Shown one piece after another: positions 37,819 to 45,331 of a DNA stretch of 64,000 bases; positions within the stretch are counted from its first letter, which is position 1, and every line of letters begins with the position of its first letter. Origin of the DNA: Shewanella eurypsychrophilus (GTDB taxonomy: Bacteria; Pseudomonadota; Gammaproteobacteria; Enterobacterales; Shewanellaceae). Position numbers and translations under genes: made by a program. Where the stretch lies: positions 3,628,102-3,692,101 of the forward strand of contig NZ_CP045503.2 in assembly GCF_007004545.3 (NCBI RefSeq), in the 5' to 3' direction. The notes beneath the pieces are model-generated. The model was not told where the DNA came from, did no database searches, and saw only the letters and a program-made list of their open reading frames with translations.

Positions 37819-38160
37819 ATGAAATTCCATCCACTCTCTCTCGATAACGCATGCTTAATTACCTTGCCTAAAGAAATGATCATGGCTCAAACCCCAACGA
37901 TGAGAGCGGCCATTGCTCGCCAAATCGAAACGGGTAGTAATAAACTGGTGATGGATCTTCATCAGGTTGAATACATAGACTCGAGTGGATTATCGATTCT
38001 TGTCTCCGCCCATAAATTAACTCAGCAACGCAGTGGAGAAGTCATTTTACTCTCTCCTTCTGCCGGCGTACGTGCCCTTATCGAACTGACTCGCCTGCAT
38101 CATATCTTCACCATCTTCGAAGACAAGGATGCCGCTATTGAGCACATATGTGCCCAGTAG
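37819..38160 (+). CDS. STAS domain anti-anti-sigma-type protein (SypA-like)
   Basis: A 113-residue single STAS domain from the ATG at 37819, preceded by AAGGAG; an in-frame start at 37792 lacks one. The switch motif EYIDSSGLSILVSAHK contains the serine (S56 of D-S-S-G) phosphorylated by RsbW-type kinases. In V. fischeri the comparable SypA is essential for biofilm formation, and SypE sets its phosphorylation state. Here the RsbW-like kinase and PP2C genes lie just upstream. It is the first gene of the operon running into the export genes. Confidence 0.9.
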   Translation: MKFHPLSLDNACLITLPKEMIMAQTPTMRAAIARQIETGSNKLVMDLHQVEYIDSSGLSILVSAHKLTQQRSGEVILLSPSAGVRALIELTRLHHIFTIFEDKDAAIEHICAQ

Positions 38161-38222
38161 CATTGAGACTGAGTCATACCAATGGCAATAAGTGCTAAAT
38201 GAACAATGACAAGGAGCGCAAC

Positions 38223-39485
38223 ATGGATAAGTTAGATAGCAGTACGATTAAAGGATTGACAATATTTCTTGCGCTAAACCTTGCAGCTTGTGTCACTCCC
38301 GCGCTGATAAAAAGTGACAAGTGGAATATATGTAACAGCAGTGAGCAAACAGATTCAATCAAAGCCCAAACTTGTCACTACTTTGGTCGCCACACTCCCT
38401 ACCAAAGAAAGCGGGTCTCAAAGCAATATGCCTCATCGAGTGTCTCTATCAATACCAGCCCGTTAACGGCATCAACAGCACTCATCGATGCCACATTAGA
38501 AAAACAGGCATTCGGTAATCTCAAGCTCTCTAAGGGCGACAAGCTAAACATAGGCATTTTAAATGGTGAAGAGTTCAGCAGTGACGTTGAAGTGAATGCC
38601 GACGGCTATATCTACCTTCCCTACTTAGCGGCAATTAAAGCCCAGGGGCTCAGCTTTAGTCAATTAAAACTCAATATTGAAAAGCAGCTTATTCATGAAC
38701 AACTCATGCTTTCAGGCACCATCAGAATAAGTGTGCTGCCGCTAAGATGGGCCCCAATTGAAATCACGGTATCTGGCGCAGTGTTTGAGCCTGGACTGCA
38801 CCTGATCAACCATAAGTCTGACACCGAGCTTAAAGATGATGCTAATAGTCATACTGGCGATCAAGCATCTGAACGCTCAATCCCTGCGGCTCTACGCGCT
38901 TCAGGTGGCATAAGCCCAGATGCTGATTTAGAAAATATCATCGTCACTCGTGGTACTAATAAGATGAGTTTAGATTTATCTGGGGTGATAAACGGCAATC
39001 CAGTGCCTCAGTTAACCTTAATGGCTAACGACCATATACATGTACCTCAGAAAGATATTTTTAATGACGAGCTTGCCCGCCCCTCACAGATCACAGCCCC
39101 AGGGATAAGGGTATTCATTTCCAACTTAACTCAGCCTGCGAGTAGCAACTCACAATCAGCTGTCGACACTGATGCGACCCGATTCCCCTATGGCACACGC
39201 TTATTAACCGGCGCAATAGGCGGTAACTGTGTCGGCGGAGCACAAAGTACCAATGCTAGCCGATATATCCTACTCATTACAAAAAACCCGATGACAAAAC
39301 AAGTCGATGTGATAGAGCGCTCGATTGATAGCCTGATAGCACAATCATGGCAACCACAGATGAATCCAATCTTACTTCCCGGTGATGGTATCGCCTGCTA
39401 TGACTCTGGGGTGACCAACCTTCGTGAAATTGCCCGCACGATCACTGAGATCATCGTCCCAGCTACATTACTCGGCGTGCTGTAA
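38223..39485 (+). CDS. polysaccharide export outer-membrane lipoprotein (Wza/SypC-like)
   Basis: A 420-residue lipoprotein from the ATG at 38223 (AAGGAG upstream), with lipobox LNLAAC. The poly-export domain reads LKLSKGDKLNIGILNGEEFSSDVEVNADGYIYLPYLAAIKAQGLSFSQLKLNIEKQL. It is followed by SLBB-like segments (ITVSGAVFEPGLH..., ALRASGGISPDADLENIIVTRG). A C-terminal hydrophobic stretch (about 400-420) may be the helix that closes the outer-membrane pore. It forms the exit channel for the polymer. It is 62 bp after the STAS gene, in the same operon. Confidence 0.9.
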   Translation: MDKLDSSTIKGLTIFLALNLAACVTPALIKSDKWNICNSSEQTDSIKAQTCHYFGRHTPYQRKRVSKQYASSSVSINTSPLTASTALIDATLEKQAFGNLKLSKGDKLNIGILNGEEFSSDVEVNADGYIYLPYLAAIKAQGLSFSQLKLNIEKQLIHEQLMLSGTIRISVLPLRWAPIEITVSGAVFEPGLHLINHKSDTELKDDANSHTGDQASERSIPAALRASGGISPDADLENIIVTRGTNKMSLDLSGVINGNPVPQLTLMANDHIHVPQKDIFNDELARPSQITAPGIRVFISNLTQPASSNSQSAVDTDATRFPYGTRLLTGAIGGNCVGGAQSTNASRYILLITKNPMTKQVDVIERSIDSLIAQSWQPQMNPILLPGDGIACYDSGVTNLREIARTITEIIVPATLLGVL

Positions 39486-39503
39486 CTAGCACAAGGAATG
39501 GCC

Positions 39504-40910
39504 ATGAAAAAGCATCATCCAAGTCAGCTTCTATGGCTAAAACGCGCGGCAGTGAAAGGTAGCAGTCTGCCAATCAATGCCCGCCGCTGGGTTTATGTTA
39601 AGACAGCATTCGCTGCACTGGCTCTTATCTGGACCTTAGTCAGCTTGACCTTAGTATTTTCGACGACTCGCTATGAAAGCAAATGGACGCTTATTCTCCC
39701 TGGCGCGGGTGCTGGCGCAATGGTTAACTTAGACAGTATTGGTCAAGCCTCTAGCAGTAACACCTCTCCCTATGCCAGCTCGGCCATCGATCCCAGAGAA
39801 AATTATAAAGCACTCTCGATCAGCAGTGTGTTAATGAACGCCGCTGCTAAGACCGTCAACATATCTAGCCAGGCCATGGGCAAACCCAAATTAAAGCTCC
39901 CAAATCAAACCGGGCTTATGCAGTTTACGATCAGCAGTAGCACGGCTCAAGAAGCACAAGATAAAGCATGGGCTCATTATTACAGTCTACAAGCGCTTTT
40001 ATCTCGATTAAGAGAGGATGAGACTCAACAAAGGGAGAATGGCGTCAAAGAAGGTTTAGACAGTTTTGCTAAAAAAGTGAGTTTATCTCAGCAAAAAATT
40101 CTCAATTTTCAATCTAAAATAGGCTTGGTCTCACTCGATCAATTTAAAGAACTCGCCTTGACCATTGAAAGGCTTAGACACAGTAAAGTCATTATGGTAT
40201 CAAAGCTTCAAGGGCTAATAGCCAGCCAAAAAATGTTAGAGCTGCATTTATCGCTTAATCCCAGACAAGCTGCCGACTTGCTCAAACTTAAAAATGATCA
40301 GCTTTACCAACAATTACTCATCATCTATACCGAAGCGACCACCACCTTAGCGGAGTACTCAGGCCGTTACGGTCGAAAGCATCCTCAAGTCATGACCCAA
40401 AGACACCAACAGAGTGCGCTTTATCAAGCATTAAGAAAGCGCTGTAAAATCCTTTTAGGCTATCAGAATGATGATCTCATGCTAAAACTGTCGGCCGATG
40501 ATATTGATGGTCGAGCACAATTAATGAAGCAACTCCTCTCAGTCACTACCGAAGCCGAAGGGCTAAGTCATGAAATTAATGCCTTAACAGTCCAAATAGA
40601 TGCTTGGGATATCCGACTCGAAAGCAGCAACGATGATGCGGCAAAACTTGAAGATCTCCATCGGGAGCATCAACTTGCAACCGCCGTATTTACTTCGGCA
40701 TTGGCAAAGATGGATGTAGGTAAAGCTGACATCTATTCAGCGTATCCACTTATCCAGTTACTTGCGCCACCTTCGCTGCCACAAACGCCAAAAAAACTCG
40801 CCACAATTCTTGCGTTACTCGGCGGTATTATCGCCTCCATTTTCAGTTTGGCTGGCCTAAGTATCTTATGGATTAGAAAGCCTATTTTACAAAAAATATT
40901 AATGACTTAA
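39504..40910 (+). CDS. Wzz/GumC-like chain-length determinant protein without kinase domain
   Basis: A 468-residue inner-membrane protein. The ATG at 39504 has AAGGA at 6-bp spacing; an ATG at 39498 is too close to it. One helix lies near residues 30-48 and another near 430-452, bracketing a large periplasmic region with predicted coiled coil (about 170-370, QQRENGVKEGLDSFAKKVSL onward). There are no Walker motifs or tyrosine cluster, so it lacks the BY-kinase part of Wzc. The late proline segment (PLIQLLAPPSLPQTPKKL) is typical of PCP proteins. It partners the export gene 18 bp upstream. Confidence 0.85.
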   Translation: MKKHHPSQLLWLKRAAVKGSSLPINARRWVYVKTAFAALALIWTLVSLTLVFSTTRYESKWTLILPGAGAGAMVNLDSIGQASSSNTSPYASSAIDPRENYKALSISSVLMNAAAKTVNISSQAMGKPKLKLPNQTGLMQFTISSSTAQEAQDKAWAHYYSLQALLSRLREDETQQRENGVKEGLDSFAKKVSLSQQKILNFQSKIGLVSLDQFKELALTIERLRHSKVIMVSKLQGLIASQKMLELHLSLNPRQAADLLKLKNDQLYQQLLIIYTEATTTLAEYSGRYGRKHPQVMTQRHQQSALYQALRKRCKILLGYQNDDLMLKLSADDIDGRAQLMKQLLSVTTEAEGLSHEINALTVQIDAWDIRLESSNDDAAKLEDLHREHQLATAVFTSALAKMDVGKADIYSAYPLIQLLAPPSLPQTPKKLATILALLGGIIASIFSLAGLSILWIRKPILQKILMT

Positions 40911-40931
40911 CCATAACAAAGAGACTGAAAA

Positions 40932-42233
40932 ATGGCTAAAAAGCAATTCAAGGCCGACCCTCACTTAATGAATAGCGATGAGAAGTTGGTGTGGTATAGC
41001 ATGACTTGTACCTATTTATTCTGGATCTTAGGCGCTATGTATATCGTCGCGCCAGTAATAGGTTGGGTGCTTCTGCTAAGAATGGCAAAGCGATTTGTGT
41101 TTGATAGACAAGATTTTGTGGTGAGCCCAGCTCAAATGAGCTGGATATTTGGCATGTCTATTATGCTCATTTCATTAGTTATCGCCCATTTTGATTATGA
41201 GTTAGGCATACCAAAGTTAATTAAGTCCAGCATTGGTTGGGCAAAGGGTTGGGCGCTGTTAGCTGTATTTCCCTTAATAGGCTCATTAAACATCAGACCT
41301 GAAATCATCTATAGAGCCTCATGCATTATTTGTAAATACACCTTATTGATCATTCCTGTGTGTATCTTTGCCTGGCTAGTTAAACTACCGAGCACCTTAT
41401 ATGTATCTCCTCTGAGCATAATCGGTGGACCTGGACCTGAGTTTTTCAGTGTCAGCTTATATGAAATAGACCCAGGCAGTGGTATGCCAAGGTGGCGACT
41501 CTTTACTCCTTGGGCACCGGCACTGGGCATGATGGGCAACTTATTCTTGAACTTCGCGATTCAGGAAACATCCATGCGATATAAAGTCTATGGCCTGCTC
41601 GGTAGCCTCACCATGGTACTGATCTCACAATCACGCTTAGCGCTGGTCTGCTACATGATATTACTGCTTTATTTTGCGTTTATTCGCTGGCATAAGTCGC
41701 CTTGGCTATATTTGATAGCTTCGCCTCTCACCCTACTGGTCGGCTTATTAGGCACCCAAGTATTAGAAAAAATAGAGTTAAGCATTGCAGCATTCAAGTC
41801 AGCGAGAGCAGGCTCTACAAGAGTCAGAGAGCATTTGGGCAATATTGCCATTGAACGCTGGGCCAATGAAGCCCTAGTATGGGGGCATGGCATTGTTGAG
41901 CGAGGCCCCCACCTTGTTGAATATATGCCAATAGGCTCGCATCACACTTGGTATGGCTTGTTATTTGTCAAAGGTCTTGTGGGCGCTATCGTGCTCGCCG
42001 TCCCTTTTATCGTGAGTTTTATCACTCTACTTGGCTCAGTATTTAAATCAGCTACCTCAGCATCAGCCCTGGCAATCTTACTGCAACTGTTTTTATATAC
42101 CTTCGGGGAAAACTTGGAAATCCTTGCTTACCTCTTTTGGCCTGGGTTAATTATTTTGGGCATAGCGCACAAGGAAAATGGCTCAATCACGGCCGCCAAA
42201 GCCTCATACTCATACTCATACTCATACTCATAA
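40932..42233 (+). CDS. O-antigen ligase/polymerase (Wzy-like) membrane protein
   Basis: A 433-residue integral membrane protein with about 10-11 hydrophobic segments. The periplasmic loop after residue 280 with GSTRVREHLGNIAIERWANEALVWGHG and SHHTWYGLLFVKGLVGA matches the O-antigen ligase/Wzy (PF04932) pattern, in which Arg and His of this loop are functional. It probably polymerises lipid-linked repeat units. The C-terminus is unusual: the final codons are four CATACT repeats that encode SYSYSYSYS up to the stop. It belongs to the operon starting at 37819. Confidence 0.87.
   Translation: MAKKQFKADPHLMNSDEKLVWYSMTCTYLFWILGAMYIVAPVIGWVLLLRMAKRFVFDRQDFVVSPAQMSWIFGMSIMLISLVIAHFDYELGIPKLIKSSIGWAKGWALLAVFPLIGSLNIRPEIIYRASCIICKYTLLIIPVCIFAWLVKLPSTLYVSPLSIIGGPGPEFFSVSLYEIDPGSGMPRWRLFTPWAPALGMMGNLFLNFAIQETSMRYKVYGLLGSLTMVLISQSRLALVCYMILLLYFAFIRWHKSPWLYLIASPLTLLVGLLGTQVLEKIELSIAAFKSARAGSTRVREHLGNIAIERWANEALVWGHGIVERGPHLVEYMPIGSHHTWYGLLFVKGLVGAIVLAVPFIVSFITLLGSVFKSATSASALAILLQLFLYTFGENLEILAYLFWPGLIILGIAHKENGSITAAKASYSYSYSYS
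42205..42231 (+). repeat. hexamer repeat (CATACT) encoding the Wzy tail
   Basis: Four perfect CATACT units plus CAT, inside the coding frame, giving alternating Ser-Tyr. Unit changes would lengthen or shorten the tail without a frameshift. Confidence 0.95.
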
Positions 42234-42297
42234 AGAAGCAGAACCACCAGCCCCCGCAGTGAACACATCCAAGCTCATACTCTGCTGTTAGGCTCAT

Positions 42298-42310
42298 TTG
42301 CATTTTGCAA
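42298..42310. promoter_or_regulatory. LuxO-type activator box 3
   Basis: TTGCATTTTGCAA, identical to box 1, in the 287-bp gap before the flippase gene. A TTTGCAA half site follows at 42345. The promoter lies 126 bp downstream. Confidence 0.7.
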
Positions 42311-42435
42311 ATCACTGTTAGTTCTGCTCATAAATACATAACAATTTGCAAAACCTGAATCGCCCTCCCTTCTAAAAAAACACAAAATACACATAAACAA
42401 CCTATAAATCATAATCTTATAACAAAATACATAAC

Positions 42436-42451
42436 TGGCATAGATAGTGTA
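42436..42451 (+). promoter_or_regulatory. degenerate sigma54 promoter before flippase gene
   Basis: TGGCATAGATAGTGTA keeps TGGCA and the correct spacing but has GT instead of GC at -12. It is accepted mainly because of the upstream box. Confidence 0.5.
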
Positions 42452-42520
42452 TTGCTATAAGGCATAGAGCAGTTAATAAAACGTTCAGTGGATTATTCAA
42501 TACTGACTAAAGGAAACAAG

Positions 42521-44020
42521 ATGCCTTCAACGGATCCTCATTCAAGTGCAATGAAACGCTCTTTTACTAAAAGCCTGTTCTGGCTTGGTTCGGCGCAGGT
42601 GCTTGGAAGAGTCGTCAGATTAGCATCAAGCATTATCTTGGCGCGTTTACTGACGCCAGAGGTATTTGGTGAAGTGGCCATCATACTGACCTGTTTTGAG
42701 CTTATCTGTACGCCAACAAGACGGATCACCTCAGCATCTTTGATTAAGATGGATAAGCAGCACTTTCAAGCAGCCCTTAAACCTGCTCACAAAATTAACT
42801 GGTACGCTTCAATACTCGCATTTGTTGCCATGAGCTTACTCAGCTGGCCTCTTTCTTATTATCATCAGGATTCAACGTTAATCCCGCCTATGATACTCAT
42901 GGCAACAAGCTATCTGTTACTTCCTTTTGGCATGCTGCACGCCGCCGCAAATTTACGAGCCAATAAAATGCGTATCGTTGGCCGCGCCATACTCTGGCAG
43001 ACCGTCGGAGATGGTGTCCTGACCGGGGCCCTCGCTTTATTAGGCCTAGGGATCTGGGCGATTATTATCCCTAAAGTCTTAGTGATCTTGATATGGATTG
43101 GGATCCACCGATATCACAACCCGCTAAGGGAGGAGAGCGAGTCAAATCACCTCGATGTTGGCCAAATTAAGATGCCAAATAGCACTATCAATAACCAGTC
43201 TGAACATCACGTTTCGATAAAAGAGTTACTGCATTTTGGTGGGCATGTCGGCTTAAGTGATTTAAGTATCGCCTTAAGACAGAACATAGATTATCTATTA
43301 GTCGGCTACTTTCTCGGTATTGAAGCATTAGGGGTATACTTTTTTGCCTTCAATGCCAGCCTAGGGATCAGCTCGGCCATTGTTCAAGGTTATGGAACCG
43401 CCCTCTATTCTCACCTGTGCTCTTGCAATGATGCAGATAAAGACAAGCCTAAAAATGCCAAGATGCCAACAACACCAGCATCGAACTCAACTGAAATTAA
43501 AAGCCGTTACCTGCATTCATTATCTGTCATCTTCAAGATAACCGTGCCCATTGTGGTTTTACAGGCAGTACTCTCCCCCCTCTATCTGCCTTTTGTTTAC
43601 GGCGCACATTGGATTGATGCCGGCGCGCTCCCCGTATTCATCTTACTGTGTATCAGTGGACTGGTGAGACCCTTAGGCGAAGCTGCCAGCCAGCTATTGA
43701 TCAGTATTAATTTACAGCAGCAAAATTTAACACTGAATATCGGCTTTACCCTACTTCTAGTGTTAACAATTTGTCTCTGTAGCCAATGGGGGTTAACGGG
43801 TATTGCCTTAGGGATCTTGCTTATTCATCTTATTGCTATGCCTGCAATCAGCTTCTATGTGTACTTTTTTACACTGAATAACATCAAGCCCACAGCAAGT
43901 CAGCCTCAGTCCACGGCTAGCACAATAAATAATATTCAACCTAGGACTAACGCCATAGCCCAGCGCTCTGCTGGTACAACAACTAAAGCTTTTAATCAGG
44001 AGGTTTCCCATGACGCCTAA
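42521..44020 (+). CDS. oligosaccharide flippase (Wzx-like)
   Basis: A 499-residue polytopic membrane protein from the ATG at 42521, which has AAAGGA upstream. The N-terminal MKRSFTKSLFWLGSAQVLGRVVRLASSIILARLLTPEVFGEVAI is the standard start of polysaccharide flippases of the MOP superfamily. LRQNIDYLLVGYFLGIEALGVYFFAFNAS in the middle is also characteristic. It moves lipid-linked repeat units across the inner membrane for the Wzy-type polymerase. The last 11 bp overlap the next gene, whose ribosome site lies within this one. Confidence 0.92.
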   Translation: MPSTDPHSSAMKRSFTKSLFWLGSAQVLGRVVRLASSIILARLLTPEVFGEVAIILTCFELICTPTRRITSASLIKMDKQHFQAALKPAHKINWYASILAFVAMSLLSWPLSYYHQDSTLIPPMILMATSYLLLPFGMLHAAANLRANKMRIVGRAILWQTVGDGVLTGALALLGLGIWAIIIPKVLVILIWIGIHRYHNPLREESESNHLDVGQIKMPNSTINNQSEHHVSIKELLHFGGHVGLSDLSIALRQNIDYLLVGYFLGIEALGVYFFAFNASLGISSAIVQGYGTALYSHLCSCNDADKDKPKNAKMPTTPASNSTEIKSRYLHSLSVIFKITVPIVVLQAVLSPLYLPFVYGAHWIDAGALPVFILLCISGLVRPLGEAASQLLISINLQQQNLTLNIGFTLLLVLTICLCSQWGLTGIALGILLIHLIAMPAISFYVYFFTLNNIKPTASQPQSTASTINNIQPRTNAIAQRSAGTTTKAFNQEVSHDA

Positions 44021-45053
44021 AGTCTCTGTAATTATGCCAGTCTATAATGTGCAGCATTTTGTCAAAAGCGCCATTCACTCAGTGTTGATGCAAACATTTA
44101 CTGATTTCGAGCTGATTATCGTTAATGATTGTGCGACAGATAAAAGCCTGGAAGTTTGCCACTCAGTGCTAGATCACCGAATTCGCATCGTCAATCATCA
44201 GCAAAATAAGGGCCTAGCTGCCGCACGTAATACCGGAATAAGACACGCGATTGGCAAGTTCATTGCCTTTATCGACTCAGATGATATGTGGCATCCAGAC
44301 AAATTACGCTTACATGTGGCGCATTTAGCACAATCGCCAAAAGTGGGGATCAGTTTTTCACGCTCAAGTTTTATGGATCATAAAGGTAAACTGATTCACT
44401 TTTACCAGATGCCGCAGCTTAAAGGGATAACGGCCGCTCATCTTTTATGCAGAAACCCAGTAGGAAATGGCTCAGCGCCGGTGATCCGCCGTGAAACGCT
44501 CAATGACATTCGCTTTCAAGCACTGAACCATAACGAAGATTACAGCTGCTACTTCGATGAACGTTTTCGTCAATCCGAAGATATCGAATGCTGGCTTAGA
44601 ATAGTGGCGACGACAGATTGGCAAATGGAAGGGATCCCCGCTCCCCTCACCTTCTATCGACTCAATCAAGAAGGTTTATCATCCAATACCATGAAGCAGC
44701 TCGCCTCATGGGAGATGATGATAGATAAAGCAAAACTGTTTGCGCCTAAGTTATTAAAAAAACATGAGCAAGATGCCAGAGCTTATCAATTAAGGTACTT
44801 AGCTAGGCAAGCCATCAGAAATGGTCAAGGTAAAAGTGCTATTAAGCTCATCAACAAAGCACTGAAGGTGTCACCGAACATCATGATGGTCGAGACAGGG
44901 AGAACCTGCATCACCTTAACGGCCGCATATTTACTTTGGATATTACCGCCGTCAGTTTATAAAGTCTTTGAGAATGTCGGCCAATACTTTATGGGTCACA
45001 TTCAAAAAATGCGCATAAGCAAAGACGGTGTCAAATCATCATTAATCTCATAG
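44010..45053 (+). CDS. GT2 family glycosyltransferase
   Basis: A 347-residue GT-A fold enzyme. VSVIMPVYNVQHFVKSAIHSVLMQTFTDFELIIVND and RNTGIRHAIGKFIAFIDSDDMWHP hold the nucleotide-binding and DxD (DSDD) residues. SEDIECWLRI lies near the acceptor site. A hydrophobic segment near residues 295-315 suggests membrane association. It is the only free-standing sugar transferase of the locus, so the repeat unit may be small. AGGAGG directly precedes its start, inside the flippase gene. A strong terminator follows. Confidence 0.92.
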   Translation: MTPKVSVIMPVYNVQHFVKSAIHSVLMQTFTDFELIIVNDCATDKSLEVCHSVLDHRIRIVNHQQNKGLAAARNTGIRHAIGKFIAFIDSDDMWHPDKLRLHVAHLAQSPKVGISFSRSSFMDHKGKLIHFYQMPQLKGITAAHLLCRNPVGNGSAPVIRRETLNDIRFQALNHNEDYSCYFDERFRQSEDIECWLRIVATTDWQMEGIPAPLTFYRLNQEGLSSNTMKQLASWEMMIDKAKLFAPKLLKKHEQDARAYQLRYLARQAIRNGQGKSAIKLINKALKVSPNIMMVETGRTCITLTAAYLLWILPPSVYKVFENVGQYFMGHIQKMRISKDGVKSSLIS

Positions 45054-45084
45054 CAAGGATTAATCACATTTTATAGCAATACCG

Positions 45085-45113
45085 TTAAGCCCATTTTTAT
45101 GGGCTTAATTTTT
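45085..45113 (+). terminator. rho-independent terminator after GT2 gene
   Basis: A perfect 10-bp stem TTAAGCCCAT/ATGGGCTTAA, TTTT loop, followed by TTTTT. It closes the 42521-45053 unit. Confidence 0.88.
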
Positions 45114-45173
45114 GAAGTTCATTGAACCACTTACCACTTAAAACTATTCCCCATACCGCGTTGCGCAATGCAT

Positions 45174-45186
45174 TTTCAATATGCAA
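45174..45186. promoter_or_regulatory. LuxO-type activator box 4
   Basis: TTTCAATATGCAA matches 12 of 13 positions of TTGCA-W3-TGCAA and lies 81 bp before a sigma54 promoter. Confidence 0.6.
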
Positions 45187-45266
45187 ACTGCAACGTCGAG
45201 CTTACATTTGATGTGTAAAATCATTAAATCCAATCTAAGCACCTAATAAATAACAAGTTTAAAAAC

Positions 45267-45282
45267 TGGCCTAAGCTATGCA
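45267..45282 (+). promoter_or_regulatory. sigma54 promoter for teichoic-acid-like genes
   Basis: TGGCCTAAGCTATGCA, GG-N10-GC. Predicted initiation is near 45293, before the start at 45332. Confidence 0.7.
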
Positions 45283-45331
45283 TTACAAAAGATAGCAATG
45301 AAATATAGTCTCAAGGTATAGGGCATAAATT

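Noticed and set aside
38182..38195. TGGCAATAAGTGC before the export gene as a sigma54 promoter
   Set aside because: The GG-to-GC spacing is 8 rather than 10.
35440..45186. Qrr-like small RNAs driven by the LuxO-type boxes
   Set aside because: Each sigma54 promoter is followed within 20-75 bp by a coding start, and no terminator-ended short transcript unit is visible.
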